A DNA stretch of 46,978 bases from Nocardia carnea (GCF_029868855.1 NZ_JARWOV010000031.1:1-46978); one strand, 5' to 3'. Counted from the stretch's first letter, positions 1 to 10,186 are shown. A program made the numbers and translations. Notes: generated from the letters alone by a model not told the origin.

Positions 1-80
1 CCGCACATTGGATACGGCGGTGACCACCCCCACCCGCCCCCACCCGGCCCCCCGTGGGGGGGTCTTGGGGGGGGGGGGGG
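1..80. other. Low-complexity contig end with G tracts
   Basis: The first 80 bases are runs of C and G, ending in a 14-base G tract at 67-80. The virR-like reading frame that enters from the right loses its homology here and becomes a proline run. This looks like a sequencing or assembly artefact at a contig end rather than genomic sequence, and no gene is called in it. Confidence 0.75.
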
Positions 81-594
81 CGCCGCGCCCCGCGGGTTGG
101 GCGGCCGCGGCCGCCTCGTCGGCCGGCGCGGAACCGTAGTAGACGGTGGTGGCCGCGAGGGTGGTGGCGGCGTAGTTACCGGTCGAGGTGTTGGTCCAGC
201 CGCGGGCCGAGAGTTCGTCGGCCGTGGTGGCGGCCAATCCGGCGACCAGACTGTTGTTGAGCACGCGGACCGGGGTGGCGCGGTCGACCTCGCCGGCGGC
301 GGATGTGGTGGTCGCGCCCGGTGTAGTGGTCGCGCCCGCAGTGGTGGTCGCGCCCGCGGACGGTGCGCCCACCGCGGCTGTGGTGGGCGCTGCCGCGGTG
401 GTCGTGGCACGCGGGGTGGTCGGCGCGGCGGACGCCGACGTGGTGCCGGCACCCTCGGCGTTGTCGCTGGTGTCGGAATCCGCACTCGACAGCGACATCG
501 CGCCCAGACCGGCGAAAACGATCGCCAGGGCGATCAGAACCATTGCCGTCGCACGCAGCGGCGGACCACCGGAGCCAGGGTTCGAATTGCTCAC
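81..594 (-). CDS. virR: VirR-like LytR C-terminal domain protein, 3' end lost
   Basis: Translation from GTG at 594 gives a short cytoplasmic N-terminus, one membrane segment (about residues 14-34, ending LGAMSLSS), a long Ala/Thr-rich extracellular linker with repeated GATTT units, and then a LytR_C domain starting near RVLNNS and containing GNYAATTLAATTVYY. The family is the LytR_C/VirR group: M. tuberculosis Rv0431 (VirR) is a membrane protein that affects vesicle release and works with the LCP ligase Lcp1 at the cell wall. Two things support the name: the domain order, and the adjacent DUF3263 gene, which is the Rv0430 neighbour. The C-terminus runs into the G tract at the contig end, so the stop codon is not visible. 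There is no Shine-Dalgarno before GTG; a TAGGCT hexamer lies 7 nt upstream, suggesting a leaderless mRNA. Alternative: any LytR_C membrane protein; synteny makes VirR likely. Confidence 0.8.
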
Positions 595-601
595 CCGCCC
601 G

Positions 602-607
602 AGCCTA
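602..607 (-). promoter_or_regulatory. -10 hexamer TAGGCT of a leaderless virR transcript
   Basis: TAGGCT (TANNNT) ends exactly 7 nt before the GTG at 594. That spacing places the transcription start at the start codon. No ribosome binding site is present in between. Confidence 0.5.
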
Positions 608-684
608 GCGGGAGGTGACTACAGCGCGCCTCCGGCGCGCGGGTTCGGCCTCTCGTGAACAGCACAGCGGCGAGTGAGAGGGGT

Positions 685-1029
685 TTACACCTGGAAGCCG
701 AGGCGGCGGGCGGCCCGGGATTTCTGGCGGCTGGCGCGCAGCCGGCGCAGGCGTTTCACCAGCATCGGGTCGACGGCCAGGGCCTCGGGGCGGTCGATGA
801 GGGTGTTGAGAACCTGGTAGTAGCGGGTGGGCGAGAGCGCGAAGAGTTCGCGGATCGCCTCCTCTTTGGCGCCCGCGTACTTCCACCACTGCCGCTCGAA
901 GGCCAGGATCTCGTGTTCGCGGCGACTCAGGCCGCTCTCGGGATCATGAGCCGGTTCGGGGAACGTATTCGTATTGGCCGGAGGACTGCCCTGGATTGCG
1001 GAAAGCTCCCGCGCTGCTGCGCCGTCCAT
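685..1029 (-). CDS. DUF3263 domain protein
   Basis: This 114-aa soluble protein carries the DUF3263 signature: LSRREHEILAFERQWWKYAG followed by KEEAIRELFALSPTRYYQVLN. The pattern resembles a helix-turn-helix in which 'YYQVLNTLID' would be the recognition helix, and the C-terminus is strongly basic (RRLRASRQKSRAARR), so DNA binding is plausible but unproven. It is the positional equivalent of M. tuberculosis Rv0430, next to virR (same strand, 90 bp upstream of it) and divergent from def. The start at 1029 is supported by GAGGAG seven to eight bases upstream. No enzymatic function is known for the family. Confidence 0.85.
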   Translation of the reverse strand: MDGAAARELSAIQGSPPANTNTFPEPAHDPESGLSRREHEILAFERQWWKYAGAKEEAIRELFALSPTRYYQVLNTLIDRPEALAVDPMLVKRLRRLRASRQKSRAARRLGFQV

Positions 1030-1273
1030 CTTGCTCCTCGCCGAGTTACCACCGGATGCGATCGAATCGTGACCGAACGCCTCGCCGTGTTACTGCCTTG
1101 CGATATTCAACCACGACACCCGGTCGGCCGCTGCCGAGTCCGCCCGGGCGTGTCCGGTACACCGGTACCAGAAATTCGGGCACTGACCGACCGGTCCGGG
1201 CCCTACCGCATACGCGGCTTCCACGGACAGGCCCTTTTCCTGCCGCCGCAGGCGTCCCCATAAGCTCGTAACC
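1030..1273. other. Divergent intergenic region, DUF3263/def
   Basis: These 244 bp between divergent genes must hold both promoters. The only clear element is the def -10 hexamer at 1261-1266. No palindrome or RNA motif stands out. Confidence 0.5.
1261..1266 (+). promoter_or_regulatory. -10 hexamer TAAGCT of a leaderless def transcript
   Basis: TAAGCT is followed by exactly 7 nt and then the ATG at 1274. There is no Shine-Dalgarno, so transcription probably starts at the ATG. Confidence 0.5.
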
Positions 1274-1864
1274 ATGTCAATCCTGCCCATCGTGATCGTC
1301 GGTGATCCCGTACTGCACCGCCCGACCGAGCCGGTGACCGAATCACCGGCCGAACTGGCCGGGCTGATCGCCGATATGTACGAAACGCTGGACGCCGCCA
1401 ACGGCGTGGGCCTGGCCGCCAACCAGGTCGGAGTGTCCAAGCGGCTCTTCGTCTACGACTGCCCCGATCCGGCGGCGGACGGCACGGTGGCACGACGCCG
1501 CGGGGCCGTCATCAACCCCGCACTGGAGACCTCGGCGATCCCGGAAACCATGCCGGACCCCGATGACGACGACGAAGGCTGCCTCTCCGTACCCGGGGAA
1601 CAGTTCCCCACCGGCCGCGCCGACTGGGCCAAGGTCACCGGCACCGACGAGCACGGTGAACCGGTCGAGATCGAGGGCACGGGCTTTTTCGCCCGGATGC
1701 TGCAGCACGAGGTCGGGCATCTGGACGGCCACCTCTACATCGATGTGCTCATCGGCCGGCACGCACGGGCGGCGAAGAAATCGGTGAAACGCAACGGCTG
1801 GGGTGTCCCCGGGCTGAGCTGGCTACCCGGTACCGATCCGGACCCCTTCGGATATGACGACTGA
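1274..1864 (+). CDS. def: Peptide deformylase
   Basis: Peptide deformylase removes the formyl group from the N-terminal methionine of new proteins in the cytoplasm. All three family motifs are intact: GVGLAANQ (residues 44-51), EGCLSVP (101-107, metal-binding Cys103) and HEVGH (145-149, two metal-binding histidines and the catalytic glutamate). The length of 196 aa matches actinobacterial enzymes such as Rv0429c. It overlaps the next gene by 11 bp, so def and the GNAT gene are probably translated from one mRNA. The insertion of acidic residues just before EGCLSVP (PDPDDDDEG) is notable but lies in a variable loop. Confidence 0.97.
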   Translation: MSILPIVIVGDPVLHRPTEPVTESPAELAGLIADMYETLDAANGVGLAANQVGVSKRLFVYDCPDPAADGTVARRRGAVINPALETSAIPETMPDPDDDDEGCLSVPGEQFPTGRADWAKVTGTDEHGEPVEIEGTGFFARMLQHEVGHLDGHLYIDVLIGRHARAAKKSVKRNGWGVPGLSWLPGTDPDPFGYDD

Positions 1865-2861
1865 ACCGCCGGAACGCGAGCAGCAGCCCACCGCACCGGA
1901 TATCCCGGTCGGTGAGCGGGTCGTGGTGCGGTACCGGCTCCCGGACGGCAGCGATCCGCCGCTCACCGATGTGATCGGTGAGGTGGTTTCCACCAACCCG
2001 CTCACCGTCATGGGCGCCGACGGTCATCCGGTGCTGATACCCGCGGCCCGGGTGGTCGCCCTGAAAACGCTGGGACCCCGGCCGATTCGCACCTCCGAGA
2101 TCCGCGCACTGGAATCCGCGGCCGCCTACGGGTGGCCGGGTACCGAGTACGCCTGGATGGACGGCTGGCTGCTGCGCTCCGGGCACGGCTATACCCGACG
2201 CGCCAATTCGGCTGTCCCCATAGGTGATTCGAGCGGACCGGCGCGAGTGGACGCGGAAACGCTGCACCGGATCGGGGCCTGGTATGCGGCCAAGGGGCTA
2301 CCGCTGCAACTCGCGCTACCGGATCGGCTGGCGACCGTGCCGCCGGGTTGGAACAGCTGGGGCGAAACCCGGGTACTGGGCATAGACCTGGACAATTTCG
2401 TACTCCCGCAGGGCCCGTCCATGGTCCGGATCGCGACCGAACCCGATATCGCCTGGCTGGAGATCCACCGCTACCGTGGTGACGAGCCCAGCGGCCATAC
2501 CGCCACCGTTCCCCTGCCGGAGGTGCTGTGCGCGGTGCACGAGGGCCAACTCGGGTTTGCCTCGCTCGGCCTGCCCAGCCCCATCGCGATCGCTCGCGCC
2601 GCCCTCACCACTGCCTCGGACGGCCGCCGCTGGGTCGGCCTGACATGTGTGGCCGTACTGGCCGCGCACCGCCGCCACGGACTGGCGGCGCTGGTCTGCG
2701 GGGAACTGCTCCGGTGGGGTCACGACCGTGGCGCAACCCATGCGTACGTGCAGGTCGAAGCCGGTAATGTGGAAGCACTGGAACTTTTCGGCGAGCTGGG
2801 TTTCCTCGACCATCACAGCTACCGCTACGCCGTGCCCGGCGTTGCCGCGCCGGCGCCGTAG
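1854..2861 (+). CDS. GNAT N-acetyltransferase, N-acetylglutamate synthase CG3035-type
   Basis: This 335-aa protein has an N-terminal SH3-like barrel (about residues 18-80: [10 protein letters not shown] ... DVIGEVVS ... [12 protein letters not shown]) and a C-terminal GNAT fold. The acetyl-CoA binding stretch is [16 protein letters not shown] (about 265-280), followed by the typical [21 protein letters not shown]. It corresponds in position and layout to M. tuberculosis Rv0428c. Members are often annotated as N-acetylglutamate synthases of the CG3035 family, which would place it in arginine synthesis, but I see no direct evidence for the substrate here. The start overlaps def by 11 bp; xthA follows 33 bp downstream. 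Confidence 0.85.
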   Translation: MTTEPPEREQQPTAPDIPVGERVVVRYRLPDGSDPPLTDVIGEVVSTNPLTVMGADGHPVLIPAARVVALKTLGPRPIRTSEIRALESAAAYGWPGTEYAWMDGWLLRSGHGYTRRANSAVPIGDSSGPARVDAETLHRIGAWYAAKGLPLQLALPDRLATVPPGWNSWGETRVLGIDLDNFVLPQGPSMVRIATEPDIAWLEIHRYRGDEPSGHTATVPLPEVLCAVHEGQLGFASLGLPSPIAIARAALTTASDGRRWVGLTCVAVLAAHRRHGLAALVCGELLRWGHDRGATHAYVQVEAGNVEALELFGELGFLDHHSYRYAVPGVAAPAP

Positions 2862-2894
2862 TTTCGGCGCCACCCAACAGAGACGGGAATTCAG

Positions 2895-3710
2895 TTGCGA
2901 CTGGCCACCTGGAATGTCAATTCGATCCGCTCCCGGCAGGACCGGGTGCTGGCCTGGCTGGACCGCCAGGACATCGATGTCGTGGCTTTGCAGGAAACCA
3001 AATGCCGCGACGACCAGTTCCCGTTCGAGCGGTTCACCGAGGCCGGTTACGAGGTGGCCCATGTGGGGCTCAACCAGTGGAACGGGGTGGCGATAGCGTC
3101 ACGGGTGGGACTGGACGATGTGGAGATCGGGTTCCCGGATCAGCCCGGGTTCGATCGGGATGCCGCGGAGGCGCTGATCAGCACGCCCACGGTCGAAGCA
3201 CGGGCGCTCGGGGCCACCTGCGGCGGCGTCCGGGTATGGAGCCTGTACGTGCCCAACGGCCGCACCCTGAACGATCCGCACTACGAGTACAAACTCGCCT
3301 GGCTTGCGGCCCTGCGCGAGAACGCCGCCCGCTGGCTGGCCGAGAACCCGGAAACCAGGGCAGCCCTCGTCGGGGACTGGAATATCGCGCCCACCGACGA
3401 CGATGTGTGGTCCACCGAATTCTTCACCGGGAAAACTCATGTCTCCCAACCGGAACGGGATGCGTTCGCGGCCATCACCGCGACCGGCTTCACCGATGTG
3501 ATGCGGCCCTTCGCGCCCGGACCCGGGGTGTACACCTACTGGGATTACACGCAGCTGCGGTTTCCTCGTAAGGAAGGTATGCGTATCGATTTCATCCTCG
3601 CGTCCCCGGCCTTGTCGGCGACTGTGGTGGACGCGGGTGTGGACCGGGAAGAACGCAAGGGCAAGGGGGCGAGTGATCACGCTCCGGTGATCGCGGAGTT
3701 CGGTATTTGA
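2895..3710 (+). CDS. xthA: Exodeoxyribonuclease III
   Basis: This is an AP endonuclease/3'-5' exonuclease of the exonuclease III family, acting in base excision repair. The family motifs are in order: TWNVNSIRSR at the N-terminus (Asn metal ligand), LQETKC (catalytic Glu, about residues 36-41), LVGDWNIAPTDDDV (Asp-Asn pair, about 158-171) and SDHAPVIAEF at the C-terminus (catalytic Asp-His). The 271-aa length is normal. The start is TTG at 2895, preceded by GGGAAT; the protein then begins at the expected MRLATWNV. It follows def-GNAT on the same strand, as in the Rv0429c-Rv0427c order. Confidence 0.95.
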   Translation: MRLATWNVNSIRSRQDRVLAWLDRQDIDVVALQETKCRDDQFPFERFTEAGYEVAHVGLNQWNGVAIASRVGLDDVEIGFPDQPGFDRDAAEALISTPTVEARALGATCGGVRVWSLYVPNGRTLNDPHYEYKLAWLAALRENAARWLAENPETRAALVGDWNIAPTDDDVWSTEFFTGKTHVSQPERDAFAAITATGFTDVMRPFAPGPGVYTYWDYTQLRFPRKEGMRIDFILASPALSATVVDAGVDREERKGKGASDHAPVIAEFGI

Positions 3711-3762
3711 GTGCGCTGTAATTTTGGAGCCGCTCCGCGGCTCGAGGGCGGGGCCCTATCAA

Positions 3763-3824
3763 CCCGGTTCTTCACTCCGCCGCTCCTCCGCTTCGCTCCC
3801 CCGCTCTGTCGCTCCAGAACCGGG
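3763..3824. repeat. Inverted repeat around CTCCGC-rich loop
   Basis: CCCGGTTCT at 3763-3771 is the exact complement of AGAACCGGG at 3816-3824. The 44-nt interval is almost entirely made of CGCTCC/CTCCGC-like units. The composition suggests a dispersed intergenic element, but only one copy is visible here. Confidence 0.45.
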
Positions 3825-3829
3825 CGGGT

Positions 3830-3853
3830 CCCACCCATGGGGTTTCGGGTGGG
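3830..3853. terminator. Hairpin between convergent xthA and Uma2 genes
   Basis: CCCACCC (3830-3836) pairs with GGGTGGG (3847-3853) across a 10-nt loop. There is no T tract. It may end xthA or the opposing Uma2 transcript. Confidence 0.4.
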
Positions 3854-3942
3854 TACATGGTCAGCAGCGAGGTCGGGTGTTGATCGATACATGCGGACGG
3901 GGAGACAGTGCCGGTTGCCGTGGACCCGGCCCGTTTCGGCTG

Positions 3943-4521
3943 TCAGGTCCAGTCGAGGAGGGGGTCGGTGGCCAGGATGACGTTCAGCGGATCGGGGATT
4001 TCTATATCGGTGCCGAACGGGAGGGTCACGCGGGAGGCGTAACGCCCGTCGTCGGGTTCGCTGAAGATATTGATCTCCGCGGAACCGCGGTCGATGAGCA
4101 GGTAGAGCGGGATCGCGGTCGCCGCGTACAGGAACGGTTTGTCGAGTCGGTCCCGTAGTTCGGTGTGCTGCGCCCGGGAGGTGACCTCGATGGTCATCAG
4201 TACCGGCTGCGGATCCGACCATTCACCTTCCCCGGCGAAAGCCGAGGCGGGCGCGAGGATCGCATCCGGACGCACCCGGCTGCCCCCACTGCGGCCCGCC
4301 CGCAGGCCGCGGTCGGCGAAAAGCCACAGTTCCGATCTGCGCGGTACGAGGAAACGGGCCAGCCACTGGATGACTCGGCTGTGGTTCACGTCCGGACGTG
4401 CCTTTGCCGCCAGCAGGCCGTTGAGGTATTCCAGCCGCAGTCCCTCGGATATGCGCTGGGCCGCGGCGTCGAGTTCTTCGAACTCGTCCACGGTCATCAG
4501 CGATCCATGCGAGAGCGTCAC
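3943..4521 (-). CDS. Uma2-family (DUF820) PD-(D/E)XK nuclease-like protein
   Basis: This 192-aa protein has the Uma2 layout: an N-terminal MTVDEFEEL segment, a central LEYLNG strand, then the restriction-like core with RPDAIL (catalytic Asp), MTIEVTS (the Glu in the place of the ExK motif) and a downstream DKPFLYAATAIPLYLLID, whose Lys and hydrophobic strand close the fold. Uma2 proteins are abundant in cyanobacteria and actinobacteria; their biological role is unknown. It is a single gene here with no toxin, helicase or recombinase beside it, and it sits between xthA and thiC on the opposite strand. GTG at 4521 has no ribosome site but has TAGGGT 6 nt upstream. Confidence 0.85.
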   Translation of the reverse strand: MTLSHGSLMTVDEFEELDAAAQRISEGLRLEYLNGLLAAKARPDVNHSRVIQWLARFLVPRRSELWLFADRGLRAGRSGGSRVRPDAILAPASAFAGEGEWSDPQPVLMTIEVTSRAQHTELRDRLDKPFLYAATAIPLYLLIDRGSAEINIFSEPDDGRYASRVTLPFGTDIEIPDPLNVILATDPLLDWT

Positions 4522-4527
4522 CGTTCG

Positions 4528-4533
4528 ACCCTA
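4528..4533 (-). promoter_or_regulatory. -10 hexamer TAGGGT of a leaderless Uma2 transcript
   Basis: TAGGGT is separated by 6 nt from the GTG start at 4521, with no Shine-Dalgarno between them. Confidence 0.45.
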
Positions 4534-4620
4534 TCGCTCGCAGCTGCCCGAAGCCGCGTGGGACACCCGTGCCACCGAATGCGGCGCAGTCGAACAGAGC
4601 GTATGGTCGACCGCGGAAAA

Positions 4621-6364
<1,744 letters not shown>

Positions 6365-6372
6365 GGGACGTA

Positions 6373-6401
6373 GCGCCCGCACCCGCACCCGGTGCGGGCG
6401 C
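6373..6401 (+). terminator. Hairpin after thiC
   Basis: GCGCCCGCACC (6373-6383) and GGTGCGGGCGC (6391-6401) form a perfect 11-bp stem with a 7-nt loop, 9 nt after the thiC stop codon. No T tract follows, which is common in high-GC actinomycetes. Confidence 0.7.
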
Positions 6402-6468
6402 CACCTCGGCCCGCGATCCGGGGGCACTCCGTTTGCCGGTCCGGGATCGGCGGTGTTCTCGTTGATCG

Positions 6469-7074
6469 ATGATCGATCCACGGTTCGTCTTCCTCGGCGC
6501 CGCCCTCAGCATGGTGGGAACGCTCAGCTATGCCCTGCTCACCCTGCGCGGCGAAGTGAGACCGAACCGGCTCTCGTGGTTCCTCTGGGCCGCCGCGTCG
6601 CTGACCGGATTCGGCGCCCAGCTCGACGACGGGGTGGGCTTGCCTGCGGTCCTCACTTTTTCGATGGGCGCGGGCCCGGCAGTGGTGTTCCTCGCGTCGT
6701 TCGCGAACAGGTCGAGCTATTGGCGGTTGTCGTTCGCCGATCTGCTCTGCGGGGCCGCTTCGGTGGTCGCACTGGCGATCTGGCTGGCCTGGGATGATCC
6801 GCAGACAGCCGTGATCTTCGCGGTCCTCGGCGATCTGGCCGCGGCGATCCCGACCTTCCGTAAAGCGTGGTCCGCGCCGGGCACCGAGAACCCCCTCGTC
6901 TTCGGTCTCGTGGCGGTGAACGGAATCATCACCCTGCTCACCATCACCGTTTGGGAGCCGGCGGTCTGGGCTTTCCCCGTCTACGCGACCACCCTGGGCG
7001 TCTGCCTCTGCGTGATCATCGTGGTCCGGCAGCGCATGACCAGGCAGGCCGGTAGCCCGAACATCGGCGCCTAA
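6469..7074 (+). CDS. Multi-pass membrane protein of unknown function
   Basis: This 201-aa protein has about six or seven hydrophobic segments ([106 protein letters not shown]). The '[15 protein letters not shown]' and '[18 protein letters not shown]' segments, with a proline in each half, recall PQ-loop-type small transporters, but I cannot assign a family. It follows the thiC terminator and ends 23 bp before the cobW-like gene; the Zur box begins at the end of its stop codon. It might be a thiamine-precursor transporter by position only, which is weak evidence. Confidence 0.7.
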   Translation: MIDPRFVFLGAALSMVGTLSYALLTLRGEVRPNRLSWFLWAAASLTGFGAQLDDGVGLPAVLTFSMGAGPAVVFLASFANRSSYWRLSFADLLCGAASVVALAIWLAWDDPQTAVIFAVLGDLAAAIPTFRKAWSAPGTENPLVFGLVAVNGIITLLTITVWEPAVWAFPVYATTLGVCLCVIIVVRQRMTRQAGSPNIGA

Positions 7075-7091
7075 ATGAAAATGGTTATCAT
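7075..7091 (+). promoter_or_regulatory. Zur box overlapping the -10 of the COG0523 gene
   Basis: ATGAAAATGGTTATCAT is an AT-rich near-palindrome (ATGAAAA against ATGATAA read on the other strand) matching the actinobacterial Zur operator pattern. It stands out sharply from the GC-rich surroundings. The -10 hexamer TATCAT (7086-7091) forms its right half, so Zur with zinc bound would block RNA polymerase directly. Confidence 0.8.
7086..7091 (+). promoter_or_regulatory. -10 hexamer TATCAT of a leaderless COG0523 transcript
   Basis: TATCAT lies 6 nt before the GTG at 7098. There is no ribosome binding site between the Zur box and the start codon. Confidence 0.6.
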
Positions 7092-7097
7092 TTACTG

Positions 7098-8246
7098 GTG
7101 ACCAGTTCCGCGCTTCCCTGCCCGCTGCCGGTGACCGTGCTGTCCGGATTCCTCGGCGCCGGTAAAACCACCCTGCTCAACCACATACTCGCCAACCGCG
7201 AAGGACGCCGCGTCGCGGTGATCGTCAATGACATGAGCGAGGTCAACATCGACGCGGCCCTCGTCGCCGGCCAGGGACACCTGGACCGGACACAAGAGAA
7301 ACTGGTCGAACTCACCAACGGCTGTATCTGCTGCACCTTGCGCGAGGACCTCATCGAGGCGGTGGGAAAGCTCGCTCGCGAGGGGCGATTCGATCAGCTG
7401 GTGATCGAATCCACCGGTATCTCCGAACCGATGCCGGTGGCGGCGACCTTCGAATGGGAATTCGAGGACGGCTTCTCCCTCGGTGAACTCGCCCGCCTCG
7501 ACACCATGGTGACGGTGGTGGACGCCTCCACGTTCCTCACCGAGATCACCCGCGGCGAAACCCTGGCCGCCCGCAATCTCGAAGCCGGCGACGGCGACGA
7601 ACGCGGTATCGCCGATCTGCTCGCCGACCAAGTGGAATTCGCCGATGTCCTGCTGATCAACAAGACCGACCTGGTGAGCCCGCAGATCGTAGGCGCCGTG
7701 GAAGCGACCGTGCGGCGAATGAACCCGCGAGCCGAACTGTTCCGCACCCGCAACGGCGTCGTCGACCTGGGCGAGGTGCTCGGCACCGGCCGCTACGATC
7801 CGGTGGTCGCGGCGGGCACCGAGGGCTGGGCCGACGAACTGGCCGGTGGGCATGTGCCGGAAACCGAGGAATACGGCATCAGCAGTCTGACCTACCGCGC
7901 CGACCGGCCGTTCCACCCGCAGCGCCTGGCCGACGCATTGACCCAGGTGCGCAGGCTGTTGCGCAGCAAGGGTTTCTGCTGGATCGCCAGCCGCCCCGAA
8001 CTCGCCGCGATCTGGTCGCAGGCCGGACCGAATCTCACCTTCGAACCGGCCGCCTGGTGGTCGTCGCTGGAGATCCCGGCCGGGCAGGAAATCGTTTTCA
8101 TCGGGGTCCGCCTCGACCGCGCGACCCTGCGCGAGATGCTGGACGCAGCGCTGCTCACCGACACCGAATACGAGGCCGGGCCGGGCGTATGGATCACCTA
8201 CTCCGATCCCTTTCCCGCATGGGACACCGTCCACGAACACTCCTGA
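7098..8246 (+). CDS. COG0523 (CobW/YciC/ZagA-type) GTPase, zinc-homeostasis metallochaperone
   Basis: The 382-aa protein opens with a Walker [10 protein letters not shown] (17-25), has the CxCC metal motif in [11 protein letters not shown] (Cys 76, 78 and 79), the switch-like [16 protein letters not shown], and NKTDL for guanine recognition. The C-terminal CobW_C domain starts near [22 protein letters not shown]0523 proteins use GTP hydrolysis to deliver metals. Subgroups controlled by Zur (YciC/ZagA) act in zinc starvation, and the Zur box directly upstream places this one in that group. The start is GTG at 7098: six bases precede it after the -10, which argues for a leaderless mRNA. It is not expected to be a cobalamin cobaltochelatase gene, since no cob genes are nearby. 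Confidence 0.92.
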   Translation: MTSSALPCPLPVTVLSGFLGAGKTTLLNHILANREGRRVAVIVNDMSEVNIDAALVAGQGHLDRTQEKLVELTNGCICCTLREDLIEAVGKLAREGRFDQLVIESTGISEPMPVAATFEWEFEDGFSLGELARLDTMVTVVDASTFLTEITRGETLAARNLEAGDGDERGIADLLADQVEFADVLLINKTDLVSPQIVGAVEATVRRMNPRAELFRTRNGVVDLGEVLGTGRYDPVVAAGTEGWADELAGGHVPETEEYGISSLTYRADRPFHPQRLADALTQVRRLLRSKGFCWIASRPELAAIWSQAGPNLTFEPAAWWSSLEIPAGQEIVFIGVRLDRATLREMLDAALLTDTEYEAGPGVWITYSDPFPAWDTVHEHS

Positions 8247-8541
8247 ATCCACTGCCCCAGGTCGGCACCGGGTACCGATCTCGCGGCGCAGTTCGGGTGC
8301 CGAACGGAGACCGGCTGCTGCCGAGTGAGGTTGTGTGGAAAGCCGAACGCGTCAGGTACCGGTCGCGGCAGCGCTCACCCGACCATTCCTCCGCCGTGGC
8401 CCGAGGGCCGGCCCTCGTTCGGCGCTGCCGCACCGTCGAATGGCCGATGCCACGAACCACCGACTCCGCCGACTCGGTTACCCGGCGGCTCGACACCGGC
8501 AACCGCCGGGTGCGACGACGGTTGCAGTGGACCGGCCTGGT
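8247..8541. other. Convergent intergenic gap
   Basis: No gene is supported in these 295 bp. The only structure I see is a weak 7-bp inverted repeat, GCAACCG/CGGTTGC, near 8500-8526, which could be the terminator between the convergent genes. Confidence 0.45.
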
Positions 8542-9165
8542 TCAGTTGGACAGGCCTGGGGCTCGGTGTACATAGGTGCGGTCGGTGATCTGGTCCAGCA
8601 AGAAGTCCGCGATATCCGCCCGGGCGATCTTCAAAGCGAGCCCGCGTTCATCGGGGCCGAACCCGTGACGGTAGGTGCCGGTGCGGGGACCGTCGGTGAA
8701 AGCACTGGGGCGCACGATGGTCCAATCCAGGTCGCTGGCCCGAACGTAGGCCTCCTGCTGCTGATGGTCGGCGTAGGCGGGGCGCAACAGCAGGCCGAAC
8801 ATGATGTATTTCCACACGAAGTTCAGGTTTCCCCGGCTGTCGCCGGCGCCGAGGGTGGACTGGCAGACGAGCCGTTTCACCCCCGCCCGGTTCATCGCTT
8901 CGATCACCGTCCGGGTGCCCTCGGCCCGCACCACACCATTGCGACCGTTGCCGAGCGCCACCAGGACCGCGTCCTGGCCGGTGACGGCTCGTTCGACCGC
9001 CCCGGGGTCGAGCACATCGCCTTCTACGACGTGCAATCGTTCGTGGACCCGGCTGATCCGGGCGGCATCCCGGGTGAGCGCCGTGACCTCGTACCCGCGC
9101 TCGAGCGCCTGATCGACGATCTGCCGGCCGACCGTACCGGTGGCTCCGAAAACTGCGATTCGCAT
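8542..9165 (-). CDS. NAD(P)H-binding atypical SDR oxidoreductase
   Basis: This 207-aa Rossmann protein starts with AVFGATGTVGRQIVDQAL, the GxxGxxG nucleotide motif of atypical short-chain reductases (NmrA/NAD(P)-binding domain 13, also seen in flavin reductase BLVRB). It continues with VVEGDVLDP and DAVLVALG and ends with the substrate-side DWTIVRPSAFTDGPRTG. No YxxxK catalytic pair is present, as usual in this subgroup. AAGGAGCGG eight bases upstream supports the ATG at 9165. An XRE-type regulator lies 123 bp upstream on the same strand, which is the common partner for such oxidoreductases; it probably controls this gene. Confidence 0.85.
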   Translation of the reverse strand: MRIAVFGATGTVGRQIVDQALERGYEVTALTRDAARISRVHERLHVVEGDVLDPGAVERAVTGQDAVLVALGNGRNGVVRAEGTRTVIEAMNRAGVKRLVCQSTLGAGDSRGNLNFVWKYIMFGLLLRPAYADHQQQEAYVRASDLDWTIVRPSAFTDGPRTGTYRHGFGPDERGLALKIARADIADFLLDQITDRTYVHRAPGLSN

Positions 9166-9288
9166 ATCCGCTCCTTACGAAAGTGCTGGCTGATGACTGA
9201 ATCCAGTACACCCGTCAGAAGCGAGACGGAACATGGCTCGAACACTCTTCTACATAAGCGAACGTCTACAGGTGGTGCGACGGGGCGA

Positions 9289-10068
9289 TCACATCGCGCG
9301 GAAGGCCCGCACCGTCGCCTCGTCCGCCGGGTAGAAGGCCTCGATATGCAATTCGTCGATCGTGACATCGGTGGCCGACATCGCCGAGGCGGTGATACTG
9401 AAAAAGGAGAACTCCGTATCGCCCACACTCAGCCGCAGCGGTACCACCACATCGGCCCGCGCCACGACTCCCGTATCGCGGTACGGGTAGGCCGACACCT
9501 CGTCCAGCAATGACCGCAATCGCGGATCCCCGGTGGCCGCCAGGCGGGACCGGATCTGGCTCAGTAGATGTCCCCGCCACTGACCCAGGTTGCGTATCCG
9601 CGGCGCCAGCCCGTCCGGATGCAGGGAGATGCGAATCGCGTTGACCGGCGGTTCGAGCAGTTCCGGAGCGCATCCCTCGAGCAGTACATCGGTGGCGGTA
9701 TTGCGATCGACCACGTCCCAGCAGCGGTCCAGTACCAGCGCCGGATGTGGGAGATGTGCGTCGAGCAGGGTGCGGAAGGCGTCCATCACCGCGCGCAATT
9801 CGGGTGCGTCCGGGTCGCGCTGGCCGTAGCGGGGCGCGTAGCCGGCCGAGAGCAGGAGTTCATTGCGTTCCCGCAGCGGTACGTCCAGATGCGTGGCGAG
9901 TCGCTCGATCATCTCCCGGGTGGGTCGCGACCGACCGGTCTCCACGAAACTCAGATGCCGCGTCGACACCTCGGCCTGCGCGGCCAGCTGCAGCTGACTC
10001 AGCCGCCGCCGCTCCCGCCACGCGCGGATCAGGCCGCCTACCGAGGATTCGGTGTCCAATGTCGCCAC
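9289..10068 (-). CDS. XRE-family regulator with MmyB-like ligand domain
   Basis: The N-terminal helix-turn-helix spans about residues 10-67 (LIRAWRERRRLSQLQLAAQAEV, with STRHLSFVETGRSRPTREM as the recognition part). The rest is the MmyB-like ligand-binding PAS fold: HPALVLDRCWDVVDRNTATDVLL, then ISLHPDGLAPRIRNLGQW and a C-terminal sheet ending in DELHIEAFYPADEATVRAF. MmyB-type regulators often bind fatty acyl or other hydrophobic ligands and control nearby reductases. The start is GTG at 10068 with a TAGCAT hexamer 7 nt upstream (leaderless). The oxidoreductase gene at 8542-9165 is downstream on the same strand. Confidence 0.9.
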   Translation of the reverse strand: MATLDTESSVGGLIRAWRERRRLSQLQLAAQAEVSTRHLSFVETGRSRPTREMIERLATHLDVPLRERNELLLSAGYAPRYGQRDPDAPELRAVMDAFRTLLDAHLPHPALVLDRCWDVVDRNTATDVLLEGCAPELLEPPVNAIRISLHPDGLAPRIRNLGQWRGHLLSQIRSRLAATGDPRLRSLLDEVSAYPYRDTGVVARADVVVPLRLSVGDTEFSFFSITASAMSATDVTIDELHIEAFYPADEATVRAFRAM

Positions 10069-10075
10069 CTATCGG

Positions 10076-10081
10076 ATGCTA
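10076..10081 (-). promoter_or_regulatory. -10 hexamer TAGCAT of a leaderless XRE-gene transcript
   Basis: TAGCAT is separated by 7 nt from the GTG at 10068, with no ribosome site. Confidence 0.5.
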
Positions 10082-10102
10082 GCCGCTCCGGTAGCCGATC
10101 CC

Positions 10103-10119
10103 ATTACCTCCGACGTAAT
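10103..10119. promoter_or_regulatory. Inverted repeat ATTAC-N7-GTAAT in divergent promoter region
   Basis: ATTAC at 10103-10107 and GTAAT at 10115-10119 form a 17-bp inverted repeat between the divergent XRE and NTF2-like genes. It lies where a -35 element of the XRE gene would be, so it is a candidate operator for the XRE protein. Confidence 0.4.
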
Positions 10120-10186
10120 CGTCAACCCGCCGGATCGTGGCGATGCTGTGAGCAACACATTCACCCCGACCCGGAAGGATCCCCCG

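Larger units (their letters stand above)
3711..3942. other. Convergent intergenic region with repeat-like sequence
   Basis: These 232 bp separate the xthA and Uma2 stop codons. They contain a long inverted repeat around pyrimidine-rich CTCCGC units (3763-3824) and a separate terminator-like hairpin (3830-3853). No gene is visible. Confidence 0.6.

Noticed and set aside
97..658. Plus-strand frames over the virR region
   Set aside because: They are Arg/Gly-rich antisense translations; the minus strand encodes the LytR_C protein with a membrane segment and recognisable domain.
3943..4521. Uma2 gene as a defence nuclease or toxin
   Set aside because: No partner helicase, antitoxin, methylase or defence gene is next to it; Uma2 function is unknown.
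7098..8246. Assigning the COG0523 gene to cobalamin biosynthesis as cobW
   Set aside because: The Zur box and the absence of cob genes favour a zinc-starvation role.
8335..9513. A 392-codon plus-strand frame over the intergenic gap and oxidoreductase
   Set aside because: It covers the reductase gene antisense and has no family signature.
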